Shown here: one piece after another, positions 1-8,065 of the stretch
How positions within the stretch are numbered: the first letter of the stretch is position 1
Layout: every line of letters begins with the position of its first letter
From: Syntrophomonadaceae bacterium
GTDB lineage: Bacteria > Bacillota > Dethiobacteria > DTU022
Length of the DNA stretch: 64,000 nucleotides
Direction of reading: 5' to 3'
NCBI GenBank assembly: GCA_007121075.1
Contig: SKMK01000022.1
Location: 18,229-82,228 of the forward strand
Notes under the pieces: model-generated
The model's input: only the letters and a program-made list of their open reading frames with translations
Told to the model about the DNA's origin: nothing
The model's database searches: none
Program-made: the position numbers and the translations under genes

Positions 1-973
1 AGGTGGCCGGTACAGCCGGGGCTCGATAACGTATCTTGACTTCGATTTTGAAGGGTTTTGCGGGAGCAGTACCGGAAATATAATTGAGTTTCTCTACGAT
101 CACCCCCGAGCTGTACGTTTCCGGTTCCGTTCCTACAATTACAAGGTTCCTGGAAGGATCAATGTCGATGACATATAAAGGCTCAGAATAAGTTATGCCC
201 AGCCCTTTGCGCTGCCCGATCGTATAAAAAGCTATCCCCTGGTGACGGCCCAGTTTTTCACCGGAGGTAGAAAAAATGTCGCCCGGCCGGGCGGCTTCCG
301 GGCACATCCTCTCCATGAAAGAACGGTAATCGTTGTCGGGAATAAAACATATTTCCTGGCTCTCTTCTTTACCTGCCACCTTAAGCTTTCCTCTTTCTGC
401 AATTTCCCGGATTTCCTGCTTGGTCTTATCTCCAACCGGAAACAGGCTTGCTCTTAGTTCTTCCTGGGTGAGCACATAAAGCATATAACTCTGGTCTTTC
501 TGCCTGTCAACTCCCCGGTAAAGTTTATAGCTGCCACTTATTTCATCATATTCTATGCGGGCATAATGCCCTGTAGCCAGGCGGTTAATTCCCAACCCTT
601 TTGCTTTTTGCAGCAGAAAAGAGAATTTAACGGTCCGGTTACATTCAACGCAGGGATTGGGAGTTCTGCCCCGCAGGTATTCGGACGTAAAATCACAAAC
701 TACGTTTTCATAGAATTCATCCTTCATATTTAAGACGTAATGGGGAATATCAAGCAGGGCGGCAACTTTTTGAGCATCAAGGACGGCTTCATAAGAACAA
801 CAGCTTTTAGCCTCTTCACCAGCCTGTACTTCGGATAAAGGATCAACCCACATCCGAAGGGTAACACCAACTACATCATAGCCGGCTTCCTTTAATAAAA
901 GGGCCGCTACAGAACTATCTACTCCACCGCTCATGGCGACAATTACTTTATGATTATTCGCTGATACACCCAA
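1..973 (-). CDS. mnmA: tRNA-specific 2-thiouridylase MnmA (partial, C-terminus off the left edge)
   Basis: Adenylates and thiolates U34 of Lys, Glu and Gln tRNAs using sulfur relayed from a cysteine desulfurase. The translated frame shows the ATP PP-loop SGGVDSS close to the N-terminus, the nucleophile region TPNPCVECN, GHYARI, and the second catalytic cysteine in SQEICFIPDNDY. About 324 of the usual ~360 residues are present and the C-terminus runs off the window. The start is taken as TTG at 973, with GGGAAG 7 nt upstream; no ATG precedes the PP-loop in frame, so the exact start is uncertain. Genes supplying the sulfur (nifS/nifU) lie at 39.8-41.4 kb, not beside it. Confidence 0.93.
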   Translation of the reverse strand, partial: MGVSANNHKVIVAMSGGVDSSVAALLLKEAGYDVVGVTLRMWVDPLSEVQAGEEAKSCCSYEAVLDAQKVAALLDIPHYVLNMKDEFYENVVCDFTSEYLRGRTPNPCVECNRTVKFSFLLQKAKGLGINRLATGHYARIEYDEISGSYKLYRGVDRQKDQSYMLYVLTQEELRASLFPVGDKTKQEIREIAERGKLKVAGKEESQEICFIPDNDYRSFMERMCPEAARPGDIFSTSGEKLGRHQGIAFYTIGQRKGLGITYSEPLYVIDIDPSRNLVIVGTEPETYSSGVIVEKLNYISGTAPAKPFKIEVKIRYRAPAVPAT

Positions 974-1202
974 AAAAACACTTCCCGCAAATTAATCCTA
1001 TTTTTGCTTTTAACATAACCGGGCTTACTGTAATACAACGTTAAATGGTTATTCTTTAGAACTGTAATAAATTATACATGATTCCAGGGGGAAATACACA
1101 ATTTAAGAAATAACTTAACGGCTTATTACCAGGGATGAGTCCATTTTCAGCCTCAAGCTGGCAAAAAAAGAACAGGAGGGGACAAGTTTAAATATCCAAT
1201 GC

Positions 1203-1240
1203 AAAATAAAGGACCTGGCTGATTAAATCAAGCAGGCCCT
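1203..1240 (-). terminator. Probable rho-independent terminator of the HD-domain gene
   Basis: On the minus strand a 7-bp stem (GGGCCTG with CAGGTCC, one G-T pair) can be extended inward by TTGAT/ATCAG and is followed by TTTATTTTGC. It lies about 30 bp past the stop of the HD gene. Confidence 0.6.
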
Positions 1241-1270
1241 CTACTGGCAATAATTTCTTATGAGCAAAGT

Positions 1271-1849
1271 TTAAAGGTTACCCCTTAAATCAAGTTCGTC
1301 TGCCGCATTCTGCATTCCCTTGATTGTTTCCTCTATAAGTTCGGTAACATCCATGCCGAGAAGGTTGGCCCCCTCTTCTATGATACCGCGGTCGACACCG
1401 GCTGCAAAGCCTTTTTGCTTCCATTTCTTTTTTACCGACTTGGCATTTAGATCCATAATGCTTTTGCTGGGCCGCATTAAAACAGTAGCCACGATCAGGC
1501 CGGTTAATTCATCTATGGCATAAAGGACTTTTTCCATAGGCTCCCTGGGTTCTACATCTGTGCAGATTTTCCAGCCATGGCTTTGCACCGCCCGGATATA
1601 GTCTTCGGGCCATCCTTCTTCCTCCAGCATTTCCCTTGTTTTATGGCAGTGCTCGTCGGGGTATTTTTCATAATCTAGATCATGGATTAAACCTATTGCC
1701 TGCCATTTTTCCGGATCTTCGCCAAATTTCTCAGCAAAATGCCCCATGACTGCTTCAACCGCCAAAGCATGTTTGATTAAAGCCTCATTCTGATTGTGTT
1801 TTCTCAGCAGGGCCATTGCTTCTTCCCGATCAGGTTTTTTTACTTCCAT
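1271..1849 (-). CDS. HD-superfamily (HDIG-type) metal-dependent phosphohydrolase, substrate unknown
   Basis: A 192-residue protein with the HD-fold signature: a first histidine in KHALAVE near residue 26, the paired His-Asp in GLIHDLDYEKYPDEHCHK near 53-70, and a later conserved Asp in YAIDELTGLI near 111. It is soluble, with no signal peptide or membrane segment. The family cleaves phosphate esters of nucleotides or related small molecules, but nothing here identifies the substrate. RBS AAGGAAGTG precedes the ATG. It appears monocistronic, with a terminator downstream and a 348-bp intergenic region upstream. Confidence 0.85.
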   Translation of the reverse strand: MEVKKPDREEAMALLRKHNQNEALIKHALAVEAVMGHFAEKFGEDPEKWQAIGLIHDLDYEKYPDEHCHKTREMLEEEGWPEDYIRAVQSHGWKICTDVEPREPMEKVLYAIDELTGLIVATVLMRPSKSIMDLNAKSVKKKWKQKGFAAGVDRGIIEEGANLLGMDVTELIEETIKGMQNAADELDLRGNL

Positions 1850-2197
1850 AATATTTCACTTCCTTTTTTAATATTTAATAAGCTGTATAAACATCCCGGG
1901 ACAAATTCATTCAAATTACGTTTTCTTTAGATTAAACCACTATTATTTCCAAGTAAAATAGACATTTAAAAACGCTTATAAATCTTTTTCTTTTTTGGGC
2001 ATTAAAATCCTGCTTTAAACAAATGCTAATAATAAAAGCCTGCCGGGCTGTTTAATACAAATACCGCCCAAACAGCCAAATCTAGATATTGTAAACCTCC
2101 ACCGGTTAAACTATACTTTATAAGTAGCACCATTATCATAATAAAGGACATCTGCTTATAAGACTAAAACAAACTAGTGTTAAAGGGAGGCCGGGAA
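1850..2197. other. Divergent intergenic region, AT-rich, with one promoter seen
   Basis: 348 bp between the minus-strand HD gene and the plus-strand DUF4282 gene. It contains the plus-strand promoter at 2089-2117. I see no RNA gene or riboswitch signature and no convincing minus-strand promoter. Confidence 0.5.
2089..2117 (+). promoter_or_regulatory. Sigma-A-type promoter of the DUF4282 gene
   Basis: TTGTAA, 17-bp spacer, TATACT. The predicted transcription start is about 75 bp upstream of the ATG at 2198. Confidence 0.6.
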
Positions 2198-2767
2198 ATG
2201 AGCGACCAGGAGTACAAGGAATGCCCCCATTGCGGGGAAGAAATCAAATCTAAGGCAATAAAATGCAAGCACTGTCATTCTTTTTTAGACCGGGCAGACG
2301 AACCCGCAGGCACTTCGAGGCCATACGAAGGGAGGGAAACCCCACCGGAACAAGTCCCCCCCACGGAGGAAATCCCGCCGGAACCGCAAAAAGCATTCCA
2401 GGAGCCTGAGGAAAATTTTAGTTCCAGGGGGAAAGGATTTTTAGCGTCTCTTTTTGATTTAAATATGACCGAAATGGTCACACCCAAAATCATAAAGGCC
2501 CTGTATATCCTGGGATTGCTTGGTATCGGACTGGGAATGGTTACTGCTATAATTTCATCCATAATTGCCGTGGGAGCAACCGGCTTTGGTAGAATCTTTA
2601 TAGCCCTAATTACGGCACCGATTGGAGCTTTTCTAGCTGTAATTTTCTTAAGGGTTTACCTGGAATTAATCATCCTGCTCTTTAATATTTATGATCAATT
2701 GAAAGATATCAAAACGGGTTTGGGTCAGCAGGAAGAGCAAGATGCCTCGAAAGTTGACACTCCATGA
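2198..2767 (+). CDS. Zinc-ribbon plus DUF4282 membrane protein
   Basis: A 189-residue protein of unknown function. An N-terminal zinc ribbon (ECPHCGEEIKSKAIKCKHCH, residues about 9-28) is followed by a Pro/Glu-rich linker and a C-terminal part with two strongly hydrophobic helices (starting YILGLLGIGLGMV and FIALITAPIGAFLAVIFL) ending in a VYLELIILLFNIYDQL segment. That C-terminal pattern matches DUF4282 (recognised from memory). The start is ATG 2198, with GGGAGG 9 nt upstream; a GTG 21 nt earlier overlaps the RBS and is not preferred. It has its own promoter and no operon partner. Confidence 0.8.
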   Translation: MSDQEYKECPHCGEEIKSKAIKCKHCHSFLDRADEPAGTSRPYEGRETPPEQVPPTEEIPPEPQKAFQEPEENFSSRGKGFLASLFDLNMTEMVTPKIIKALYILGLLGIGLGMVTAIISSIIAVGATGFGRIFIALITAPIGAFLAVIFLRVYLELIILLFNIYDQLKDIKTGLGQQEEQDASKVDTP

Positions 2768-2847
2768 AAGCTGCAACGGATATCATAAAAAGAAAAGAAG
2801 GGCTGTCTTAAACAGACAAGATAATGTCTGCCTGAGGCAAAATGTTT

Positions 2848-2870
2848 GGGCCCGGCATGATGCCGGGCCC
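2848..2870. terminator. GC-rich hairpin between the DUF4282 gene and tRNA-Val
   Basis: A perfect 10-bp inverted repeat GGGCCCGGCA with a 3-nt loop. It sits between convergent units and could end tRNA-Val (minus) or the DUF4282 gene (plus). Neither side has a strong T tract, so termination is inferred from position. Confidence 0.45.
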
Positions 2871-2888
2871 CAAATTCAATTAAACTCA

Positions 2889-2963
2889 TGGTGGGCGAAG
2901 CAGGTTTTGAACCTGCGACCCCCTGCTTGTAAGGCAGGTGCTCTCCCGCTGAGCTATTCGCCC
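2889..2963 (-). tRNA. tRNA-Val (anticodon TAC)
   Basis: A 75-nt cloverleaf with encoded CCA. Acceptor stem GGGCGAA/TTCGCCC, D arm GCTC/GAGC, anticodon stem CCTGC/GCAGG with loop CTTACAA, T arm GCAGG-TTCAAAA-CCTGC. Confidence 0.97.
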
Positions 2964-2974
2964 TTGTATTTGTT

Positions 2975-3003
2975 ATTGTAAGGGTTTTTGAATTAATTGT
3001 AAA
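2975..3003 (-). promoter_or_regulatory. Promoter of tRNA-Val
   Basis: Minus strand: TTTACA, 17-bp spacer, TACAAT. The -10 lies 11 bp upstream of the mature 5' end. Confidence 0.7.
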
Positions 3004-3022
3004 GAGCAAAAAGATATGTTTA

Positions 3023-3051
3023 TTGCGGTGCATCCTGTAGGAGTATATACC
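3023..3051 (+). promoter_or_regulatory. Promoter of the universal stress protein gene
   Basis: TTGCGG, 17-bp spacer, TATACC, ending 57 bp before the ATG at 3109. Confidence 0.5.
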
Positions 3052-3108
3052 ACGCTTGTCGAAGTATTAAAACAAAATAATTAAATTTATCAAACAGGAG
3101 TGAAGAAA

Positions 3109-3549
3109 ATGTATCGAATTTTACTGGCTATTGATGGTTCTGATCATTCAAAAAAAGTTGTTGACGAAGCCCTGTCTATTGCAGAAGCTCAAAAAGCCGA
3201 GGTGACTATTTTAACTGTAACCTGGGGAAACATTGTAAGTCCCGGAGTCAGTATTCACTTCACGGATGAAGAATGGAACAGGATTTCAAAAAATATCCAG
3301 AGAGAGGGTGAGGCAATTGTTGAAAAAGCCGCTGAACCCTTCAGGGAAAAAGGGTTAACAGTAAATACCAGTGTACTTTTTGGTCAAAAAACACCAGCCG
3401 ATGCGATATGCGAAATGGTCAATAAAAAAGATTTTAACCTGGTTGTTTTAGGCAGCCATGGCCTGAGAGGCATCAAAGAAGCTTTCCTGGGAAGTGTCAG
3501 CAACAAAGTCGCTCACTGTGCTGAATGCAACGTCCTGATTGTCAAGTAA
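3109..3549 (+). CDS. Universal stress protein, UspA family (ATP-binding type)
   Basis: A 146-residue soluble single-domain Usp. It starts YRILLAIDGSDHS (beta-1 with the conserved Asp) and ends with the ATP-loop pattern G-2x-G-9x-G-S (GSHGLRGIKEAFLGSVS), then CNVLIVK. That loop marks the nucleotide-binding branch. ATG 3109 is preferred because AGGAG lies 8 nt upstream; a GTG at 3100 is itself inside the RBS. It has its own promoter and terminator, so it is monocistronic. The stress signal it responds to cannot be read from the sequence. Confidence 0.93.
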   Translation: MYRILLAIDGSDHSKKVVDEALSIAEAQKAEVTILTVTWGNIVSPGVSIHFTDEEWNRISKNIQREGEAIVEKAAEPFREKGLTVNTSVLFGQKTPADAICEMVNKKDFNLVVLGSHGLRGIKEAFLGSVSNKVAHCAECNVLIVK

Positions 3550-3672
3550 AACAATCATTAAGTGCTAGTTTCTTATCCTAAATTACCGGGCAGCTTTGGC
3601 CGGATCTATTCGGCAATCCTGCAGATGTCAACCTAAACCAGGCCGGGAAAGGGCCATCATAAATCCAACTTA

Positions 3673-3706
3673 AAGATACTGGCTTATCCGGTATCTTTTA
3701 TATTGT
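3673..3706 (+). terminator. Rho-independent terminator of the usp gene
   Basis: A 10-bp stem, AAGATACTGG with CCGGTATCTT (one G-T pair), 5-nt loop, followed by TTATATTG. Confidence 0.75.
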
Positions 3707-3774
3707 ACCCTTGCTAAAAAATATCTATGGCAGCGGCTTTCTGCAGGTAAAGCCTTAAAAAGATAACTGCCGCT

Positions 3775-3815
3775 TAAAAAAACAACACACACGGAGCTTT
3801 TATACCCCGTGTGTG
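3775..3815 (-). terminator. Terminator of the tRNA-Met/Ile-tRNA-Glu unit
   Basis: Minus strand: a 9-bp stem CACACACGG/CCGTGTGTG, 12-nt loop, then TTGTTTTTTT. Confidence 0.85.
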
Positions 3816-3825
3816 CATAAAAAAT

Positions 3826-3872
3826 GTGCCTTGTCAGGCAACTGTTCTCTCGCTGAGCATTAGCTCAGCTAA
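3826..3872 (-). other. Hairpins with a tRNA-half-like sequence after tRNA-Glu
   Basis: Minus strand, directly after tRNA-Glu: a perfect 7-bp stem GCTGAGC/GCTCAGC, then GAGAGAACAGT, then a small TGCCT/AGGCA hairpin followed by CATTTTTTA. The stretch from GCTCAGC onward matches the D-arm and anticodon-arm part of the nearby tRNA-Val at about 24 of 30 positions. It may be a degenerate tRNA fragment or a 3' processing/termination structure. Confidence 0.4.
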
Positions 3873-3873
3873 T

Positions 3874-3949
3874 TGGTGACCCCTAGGGGATTCGAACCCC
3901 TGTTGCCAGCTTGAAAGGCTGGTGTCCTAACCGATTAGACGAAGGGGCC
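3874..3949 (-). tRNA. tRNA-Glu (anticodon TTC)
   Basis: A 76-nt cloverleaf with encoded CCA. Acceptor GGCCCCT/AGGGGTC, anticodon stem CCAGC/GCTGG with loop CTTTCAA, T arm CAGGG-TTCGAAT-CCCTG-like. Co-transcribed with the CAT tRNA, 8 bp apart. Confidence 0.96.
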
Positions 3950-3957
3950 AGGATTCT

Positions 3958-4033
3958 TGGTGGGCCCACCAGGACTCGAACCTGGGACCAACCGGTTATG
4001 AGCCGGTAGCTCTTCCAGCTGAGCTATGGGCCC
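3958..4033 (-). tRNA. tRNA with anticodon CAT (elongator Met, or Ile2 after lysidine modification)
   Basis: A 76-nt cloverleaf with encoded CCA. Acceptor GGGCCCA/TGGGCCC, anticodon stem ACCGG/CCGGT with loop CTCATAA. The paired first base pair and lack of the initiator GGG/CCC anticodon-stem signature exclude initiator Met. Elongator Met versus Ile2 cannot be settled by eye; I lean to elongator Met. Confidence 0.93.
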
Positions 4034-4072
4034 ACATCGCCTGCCATCAGCTTAACCCCTAACGGCTATATG

Positions 4073-4102
4073 AGTTTAACACACCATTAAGATTGTTGTC
4101 AA
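4073..4102 (-). promoter_or_regulatory. Promoter of the tRNA-Met/Ile-tRNA-Glu unit
   Basis: Minus strand: TTGACA, then TTAAAC after 17 bp (or TAAACT after 18 bp). Its -35 box overlaps the -35 box of the divergent plus-strand promoter at 4096-4124. Confidence 0.65.
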
Positions 4103-4124
4103 GAACTTGGAAGCAAGTTAAAAT
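4096..4124 (+). promoter_or_regulatory. Promoter of the MetH-activation-domain gene, sharing its -35 with the tRNA promoter
   Basis: Plus strand: TTGTCA, 17-bp spacer, TAAAAT, ending 37 bp before the ATG at 4162. The core TTGTCAA is read as a -35 on both strands. Confidence 0.55.
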
Positions 4125-4161
4125 GATAAACAGATTGTTCTATTTATAGGAGGTAAACTGC

Positions 4162-4842
4162 ATGTATGAACTGGTCACTGAATTTGATTTTACCCTTACA
4201 GAGGAGGATGTGCTAAAAGGCCAGGGTATAGATCCAGAAAGGGCTTCACCAAAGCTCTTTGAAAATGCAAAGGATATAATTGAAGAAACCCATTCCCTGA
4301 TCAAGCCCGCGGCTGTGTATACTATCATCGAGATAGCCAACTTTGAACACCAGAAAATCACCTTCGAGGGAGGTAGCTTTGAAGGACCGCTGGTTGGCAA
4401 AGCAATGGCCGGAGCAAAACACCTGAATATTGCCATATGCACAATCGGCGGCGATCTTGAACAAAGGGTCCAGGAGCTAATGGCTGAAAATCCGATCATG
4501 GGAGTAGCTCTAGACGGTGCCGGCATTGCGGCTGTGCGCAAAGTCTCGGAGACTGTAGAAGATATAATCAGCAAGAAAGCCTGCGAATTGGACTTGGCCC
4601 TGGGCATGCGTGTTCAACCCGGTCAGGAAGGATGGCCAATTGAGCAGCAGCGATTGGTTTTTTCTATTTTACCGGCCGATAAAATTGGAGTCCGCTTATC
4701 AGACAGCTGCCTGATGATCCCCAGGAAATCAGTTTCTTTTATCATTCCCAGGGGGGAAGATCTCGACAGCAGTATGATTCCCTGTGACTTCTGTTCCAAA
4801 AGGAATCGCTGTGATTGGAGAAAGCAGAAGCAAAGCAGTTAA
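4162..4842 (+). CDS. Stand-alone vitamin B12-dependent methionine synthase activation-domain protein
   Basis: A 226-residue protein resembling the AdoMet-binding reactivation domain of MetH (Pfam Met_synt_B12). Visible are the family-like segments ICTIGGDLEQRVQEL, LDGAGIAAV, the R-x-x-P-G-x-x-x-W-P-x-x-Q-Q run at about 150-163, and IGVRLSDSCLMIPRKSVSFII. It ends in a cysteine-rich tail CDFCSKRNRCDW that could bind a metal or Fe-S centre. In the family this domain supplies AdoMet to re-methylate oxidised cob(II)alamin. A separate protein suggests it reactivates a MetH lacking this domain, or another corrinoid protein (inference). RBS AGGAGG. It has its own promoter. Confidence 0.82.
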   Translation: MYELVTEFDFTLTEEDVLKGQGIDPERASPKLFENAKDIIEETHSLIKPAAVYTIIEIANFEHQKITFEGGSFEGPLVGKAMAGAKHLNIAICTIGGDLEQRVQELMAENPIMGVALDGAGIAAVRKVSETVEDIISKKACELDLALGMRVQPGQEGWPIEQQRLVFSILPADKIGVRLSDSCLMIPRKSVSFIIPRGEDLDSSMIPCDFCSKRNRCDWRKQKQSS

Positions 4843-4856
4843 AAAGTACATAAAAT

Positions 4857-4931
4857 TGGCTCCCCAGGCAGGATTCGAACCTGCAACCTACCGGTTAACA
4901 GCCGGTCGCTCTGCCGTTGAGCTACTGAGGA
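4857..4931 (-). tRNA. tRNA-Asn (anticodon GTT)
   Basis: A 75-nt cloverleaf with encoded CCA and discriminator G. Acceptor TCCTCAG/CTGGGGA, anticodon stem ACCGG/CCGGT with loop CTGTTAA, T arm GCAGG-TTCGAAT-CCTGC. Confidence 0.96.
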
Positions 4932-4948
4932 ACCTTATCGGCATTTGT

Positions 4949-4977
4949 ATTATACTGAATTGAGACAAACCCGTCAA
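4949..4977 (-). promoter_or_regulatory. Promoter of tRNA-Asn
   Basis: Minus strand: TTGACG, 17-bp spacer, TATAAT, 17 bp upstream of the tRNA 5' end. The -35 lies in the loop of the 13-bp inverted repeat at 4960-4990. Confidence 0.8.
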
Positions 4978-4990
4978 GGGTTTGTCTCAA
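4960..4990. terminator. 13-bp perfect inverted repeat after sigA, overlapping the tRNA-Asn promoter
   Basis: Arms TTGAGACAAACCC and GGGTTTGTCTCAA with a 5-nt loop, 20 bp past the sigA stop. It is the natural candidate for the dnaG-sigA terminator, but the minus-strand continuation AATTCAGTATAAT is not a T tract. It may be a weak terminator, mRNA-stabilising hairpin or operator. Confidence 0.55.
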
Positions 4991-5009
4991 ATATTTGCCC
5001 CTTTTTAGC

Positions 5010-6125
5010 TTATTCAAGGTAGTCGCGCAGTCGCTTGCTGCGCATGGGATGGCGCAGCTTGCGAAGCGCTTTAGCTTCTATCTGGCGGATTCTTTCCCTT
5101 GTCACTCCAAAGTACTGTCCAACTTCTTCAAGCGTCCTCGAGCGTCCATCATCTAAACCAAAACGCAGCCGCAGCACTTTTTCTTCCCGCGCAGAAAGGG
5201 TATCCAAAACGTCCTCAAGCTGCTCTTTGAGCAGTTCGAAGGCGGCGGCATCTGCCGGAGCCTGTGCTTCGTGGTCTTCGATAAAATCGCCGAGATGGCT
5301 GTCATCTTCTTCACCAATGGGCGTTTCGAGTGAAACCGGTTCCTGGGCTATTTTCAAGATTTCCCTGACTCGATCTTCACTGATATTCATTTCCTCGGCA
5401 ATTTCCTCCGGCAAGGGCTCTCTGCCCAGATCCTGGACCAGCTGCCTGGAGATGCGAATCAATTTGTTGATAGTTTCAACCATGTGGACCGGGATGCGGA
5501 TTGTCCGGGCCTGATCGGCTATAGCCCTGGTTATGGCCTGCCTGATCCACCAGGTAGCGTAAGTGCTGAATTTATAGCCTTTACGATAATCAAATTTTTC
5601 TACAGCCTTAATCAAGCCAAGGTTGCCCTCCTGGATCAGGTCCAGGAACAGCATTCCCCGTCCCACATATTTTTTCGCTATGCTGACTACAAGGCGGAGG
5701 TTGGCCTCGGCAAGACGCCTTTTGGCGCTCTCATCATTTTGCTCAATAGCCTTGGCCAGCTCAACCTCCTCTTCCGAAGTGAGCAGAGGAATTTTGCCAA
5801 TCTCCTTCAGGTACATCCGAACCGGATCATTTACCGTGACCCCCTCCGGCACCGCTAGAAGATTGCTTTCCCCCTCTTTTACCCCTTCATCCTTATCGGC
5901 AGGTTGAACATCTTCCTTAACGTCGGCTGTGGTATCATCAGTTATTTCTATCCCGTGCTGGGCCAGTTTGTCATAAAAGTTGTCGAGTGCATCCACTGAA
6001 AGATCATACGGCTGAAGGGTCTCAATGATCTCCTTATAACTAATTGAGCCTTTATTTTTACCGCGCTCGATTAATTCCTGCTGCGCGTCTTCCAGGGAAA
6101 TTGTTTTTTCTATATCTTTAGCCAT
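5010..6125 (-). CDS. sigA: Primary RNA polymerase sigma factor RpoD/SigA
   Basis: A 371-residue housekeeping sigma-70. Visible in order: region 1.1 at the N-terminus, region 1.2/2.1 ([21 protein letters not shown]), the core-binding and -10 recognition block ([16 protein letters not shown], then [20 protein letters not shown]), region 3, and the region 4 helix-turn-helix ([20 protein letters not shown]). Length matches B. subtilis SigA (371). Its ATG overlaps the dnaG stop by 8 nt (ATGGCTAA), with AAAGGAGG 8 nt upstream, so it is translationally coupled to dnaG. Confidence 0.98.
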   Translation of the reverse strand: MAKDIEKTISLEDAQQELIERGKNKGSISYKEIIETLQPYDLSVDALDNFYDKLAQHGIEITDDTTADVKEDVQPADKDEGVKEGESNLLAVPEGVTVNDPVRMYLKEIGKIPLLTSEEEVELAKAIEQNDESAKRRLAEANLRLVVSIAKKYVGRGMLFLDLIQEGNLGLIKAVEKFDYRKGYKFSTYATWWIRQAITRAIADQARTIRIPVHMVETINKLIRISRQLVQDLGREPLPEEIAEEMNISEDRVREILKIAQEPVSLETPIGEEDDSHLGDFIEDHEAQAPADAAAFELLKEQLEDVLDTLSAREEKVLRLRFGLDDGRSRTLEEVGQYFGVTRERIRQIEAKALRKLRHPMRSKRLRDYLE

Positions 6126-7953
6126 TGATATCCCCTCCTTTTTCCATCCGGCAAGGGTTAATTTCTTTTCTTTTCAACAAGTGCTGATGTTCTTTCAGCA
6201 GTTTCTCTATCTGCTCTTCAGAACCCTGCTGCTCCAATTCTTTTAGTTTTTTCTGCAATTCTACTTGTTTCCGTTTTGCCCAAATCATGTACAACTTGTT
6301 GATACAATCTTCTGTCATACGCTTCGCGGTTTGGGGTGGCAAATCCTGCAAAGCAGGATCAGTTACCGCCTCAGTTATTAAATTAATTGTCTGCGGGTCT
6401 TCAAAATGATCTAGTATCCTGTCTACAGAAGCCATTTTTTCATCTTTTGTTTGTTCAAAGATTAAGGTAAAAATATTCCTGACCTGCTCATCTTCAATAA
6501 TATCCAATTGTAATTGACTTCGACCTTGTTTTGCTATTTCCTTGCTCTGAAGCATTAAAGATATCAATATTTTTTCGGCAGGTTTAACATTAATTTGTTG
6601 TTTCTTCTCCGGTACTTCCTGTTTTCCTGTCTGTATGGAGAAGTTTCCCCTGTAACGGCGTTTTTTCAGTTCGCTGCGCAGTGCGTCTTCATCAACACCG
6701 AGTTCTTCAGCAGCTTTTTTTAAATAGTAATTTTGTTCGATCTGATTACCAGCCGTGACCAATATCTCCATTAGTTCTTCTGTGTAATCGCGACGGCCCC
6801 GGTCTGAGGACAGATCGTACCTTTTCTTTAACTGCTTCAGCCGGTATTCCATCAGGGGGCAGGCATTGCGGGTGATCTCCAAAAATTTATCCGCTCCCTG
6901 TTCCCGGATAAAATCGTCAGGATCGCTTCCTTCCGGCAACTCGGCTATCTGGACCAGACATCCGGTGGACTGCAGAATGCTCAACCCTCTCCAGGTTGCA
7001 GATTCGCCGGCACTGTCTGAATCATAGGCCGTAACTACTGTATCAGCCTGGGATCTGAGGCTGCGGGCCTGGCTGGTCGTTAACGATGTGCCAAGAGAAG
7101 CAACTGCATTCTTTACCCCGGCCTGATAAGCGGTAACCACATCGGTGTAACCTTCCATCACAATGGCCTGCTTCTCTCGCCTGATCCATTCCCGGGCCAG
7201 GTTCATCCCGTACAGGATTGAACCTTTGTTAAAAACCGGCGTTTCTGGCGAATTCAGATACTTCGGACCCTGTTTTTCTTCACCGTTCAAAAGCCTGCCA
7301 CCAAAACCGGACACTTTCCCGCTGATGTCAAAGATCGGAAAAATGATTCTGTTTCGAAACCGATCATAAAAACCTTTTTGCCGACCCGGCGATGCAAGGC
7401 CGGCTTTTACCAGCAGCTCAGCACTAAATCCTTTCTTTTGGGCAAAGCTGAAAAAACCGGTCCAACCCACCGGTGCGTAACCGATCATGAATTGCTCTAT
7501 TGTTTTTTGTCCTATTTCCCTCAGATGCAAATAGTCAAGAGCCTTTTTACCGGCACCGGTGTTGTTTAAGCAATAAACATAATAATTAGCAGCCAGCTGG
7601 TTAAGCTGATATAGTTTAGCTTTCAAATCGTCTTCGGCCGGTGCTGATTTTTTCTGTTCCGGGATTTTTACCCCGGCTCGTACGGCCAGAAATCGGGCCG
7701 CTTCCGGGAATGTCAAGTTGTCCATCTGCATGATAAAGCTAAAAACATTACCGGAAGCCCCACAGCCAAAACAGTGAAAAAGTTGTTTCTCGGGCGAAAC
7801 TGTAAAAGACGGGGTTTTTTCACTGTGAAAAGGGCAGAAGCCGATCATGTTTTTCCCTCTCCTTTCAAGGCTCAGATATTCCCCTACCACTTCTACCAGG
7901 TCGGTGTGCTGCCTGATTTCCTCGATAACATTTTCCGGTATGCCCCGGCTCAT
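6118..7953 (-). CDS. dnaG: DNA primase DnaG
   Basis: Synthesises RNA primers for replication. 611 residues. The N-terminal CHC2 zinc finger (CPFH, then CFGCGASG) lies at residues about 40-65. The catalytic TOPRIM core follows, with [13 protein letters not shown] and the metal-binding DxD-type motif [14 protein letters not shown]. The C-terminal helicase-binding region is charged and helical. RBS AGGTG precedes the ATG. First gene of the dnaG-sigA pair, the standard Firmicute arrangement. A terminator-like hairpin lies 80 bp upstream, so the operon must have its own promoter within 7954-8033, which I could not define. Confidence 0.98.
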   Translation of the reverse strand: MSRGIPENVIEEIRQHTDLVEVVGEYLSLERRGKNMIGFCPFHSEKTPSFTVSPEKQLFHCFGCGASGNVFSFIMQMDNLTFPEAARFLAVRAGVKIPEQKKSAPAEDDLKAKLYQLNQLAANYYVYCLNNTGAGKKALDYLHLREIGQKTIEQFMIGYAPVGWTGFFSFAQKKGFSAELLVKAGLASPGRQKGFYDRFRNRIIFPIFDISGKVSGFGGRLLNGEEKQGPKYLNSPETPVFNKGSILYGMNLAREWIRREKQAIVMEGYTDVVTAYQAGVKNAVASLGTSLTTSQARSLRSQADTVVTAYDSDSAGESATWRGLSILQSTGCLVQIAELPEGSDPDDFIREQGADKFLEITRNACPLMEYRLKQLKKRYDLSSDRGRRDYTEELMEILVTAGNQIEQNYYLKKAAEELGVDEDALRSELKKRRYRGNFSIQTGKQEVPEKKQQINVKPAEKILISLMLQSKEIAKQGRSQLQLDIIEDEQVRNIFTLIFEQTKDEKMASVDRILDHFEDPQTINLITEAVTDPALQDLPPQTAKRMTEDCINKLYMIWAKRKQVELQKKLKELEQQGSEEQIEKLLKEHQHLLKRKEINPCRMEKGGDING

Positions 7954-8033
7954 AAAAACACCTGCCGTCTAATTTTATCTTCAAATTAACAATCCAGTCC
8001 CTAAAGCTGAAGTTAATCCAGGATATTAAGATA

Positions 8034-8065
8034 ACAAAAACCCCATCTCGAAAACAGAGACGAGG
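8034..8065 (-). terminator. Rho-independent terminator upstream of dnaG
   Basis: Minus strand: a 9-bp stem CCTCGTCTC/GAGATGGGG (two G-T pairs), 7-nt loop, then TTTTTGTT. It closes a transcript coming from 8066-8397, not the oxidoreductase gene, which has its own hairpin at 8394-8434. Confidence 0.75.

Noticed and set aside
2742..2981. Plus-strand frame across tRNA-Val
   Set aside because: It runs through a tRNA gene and hairpin with no SD; not a real gene.
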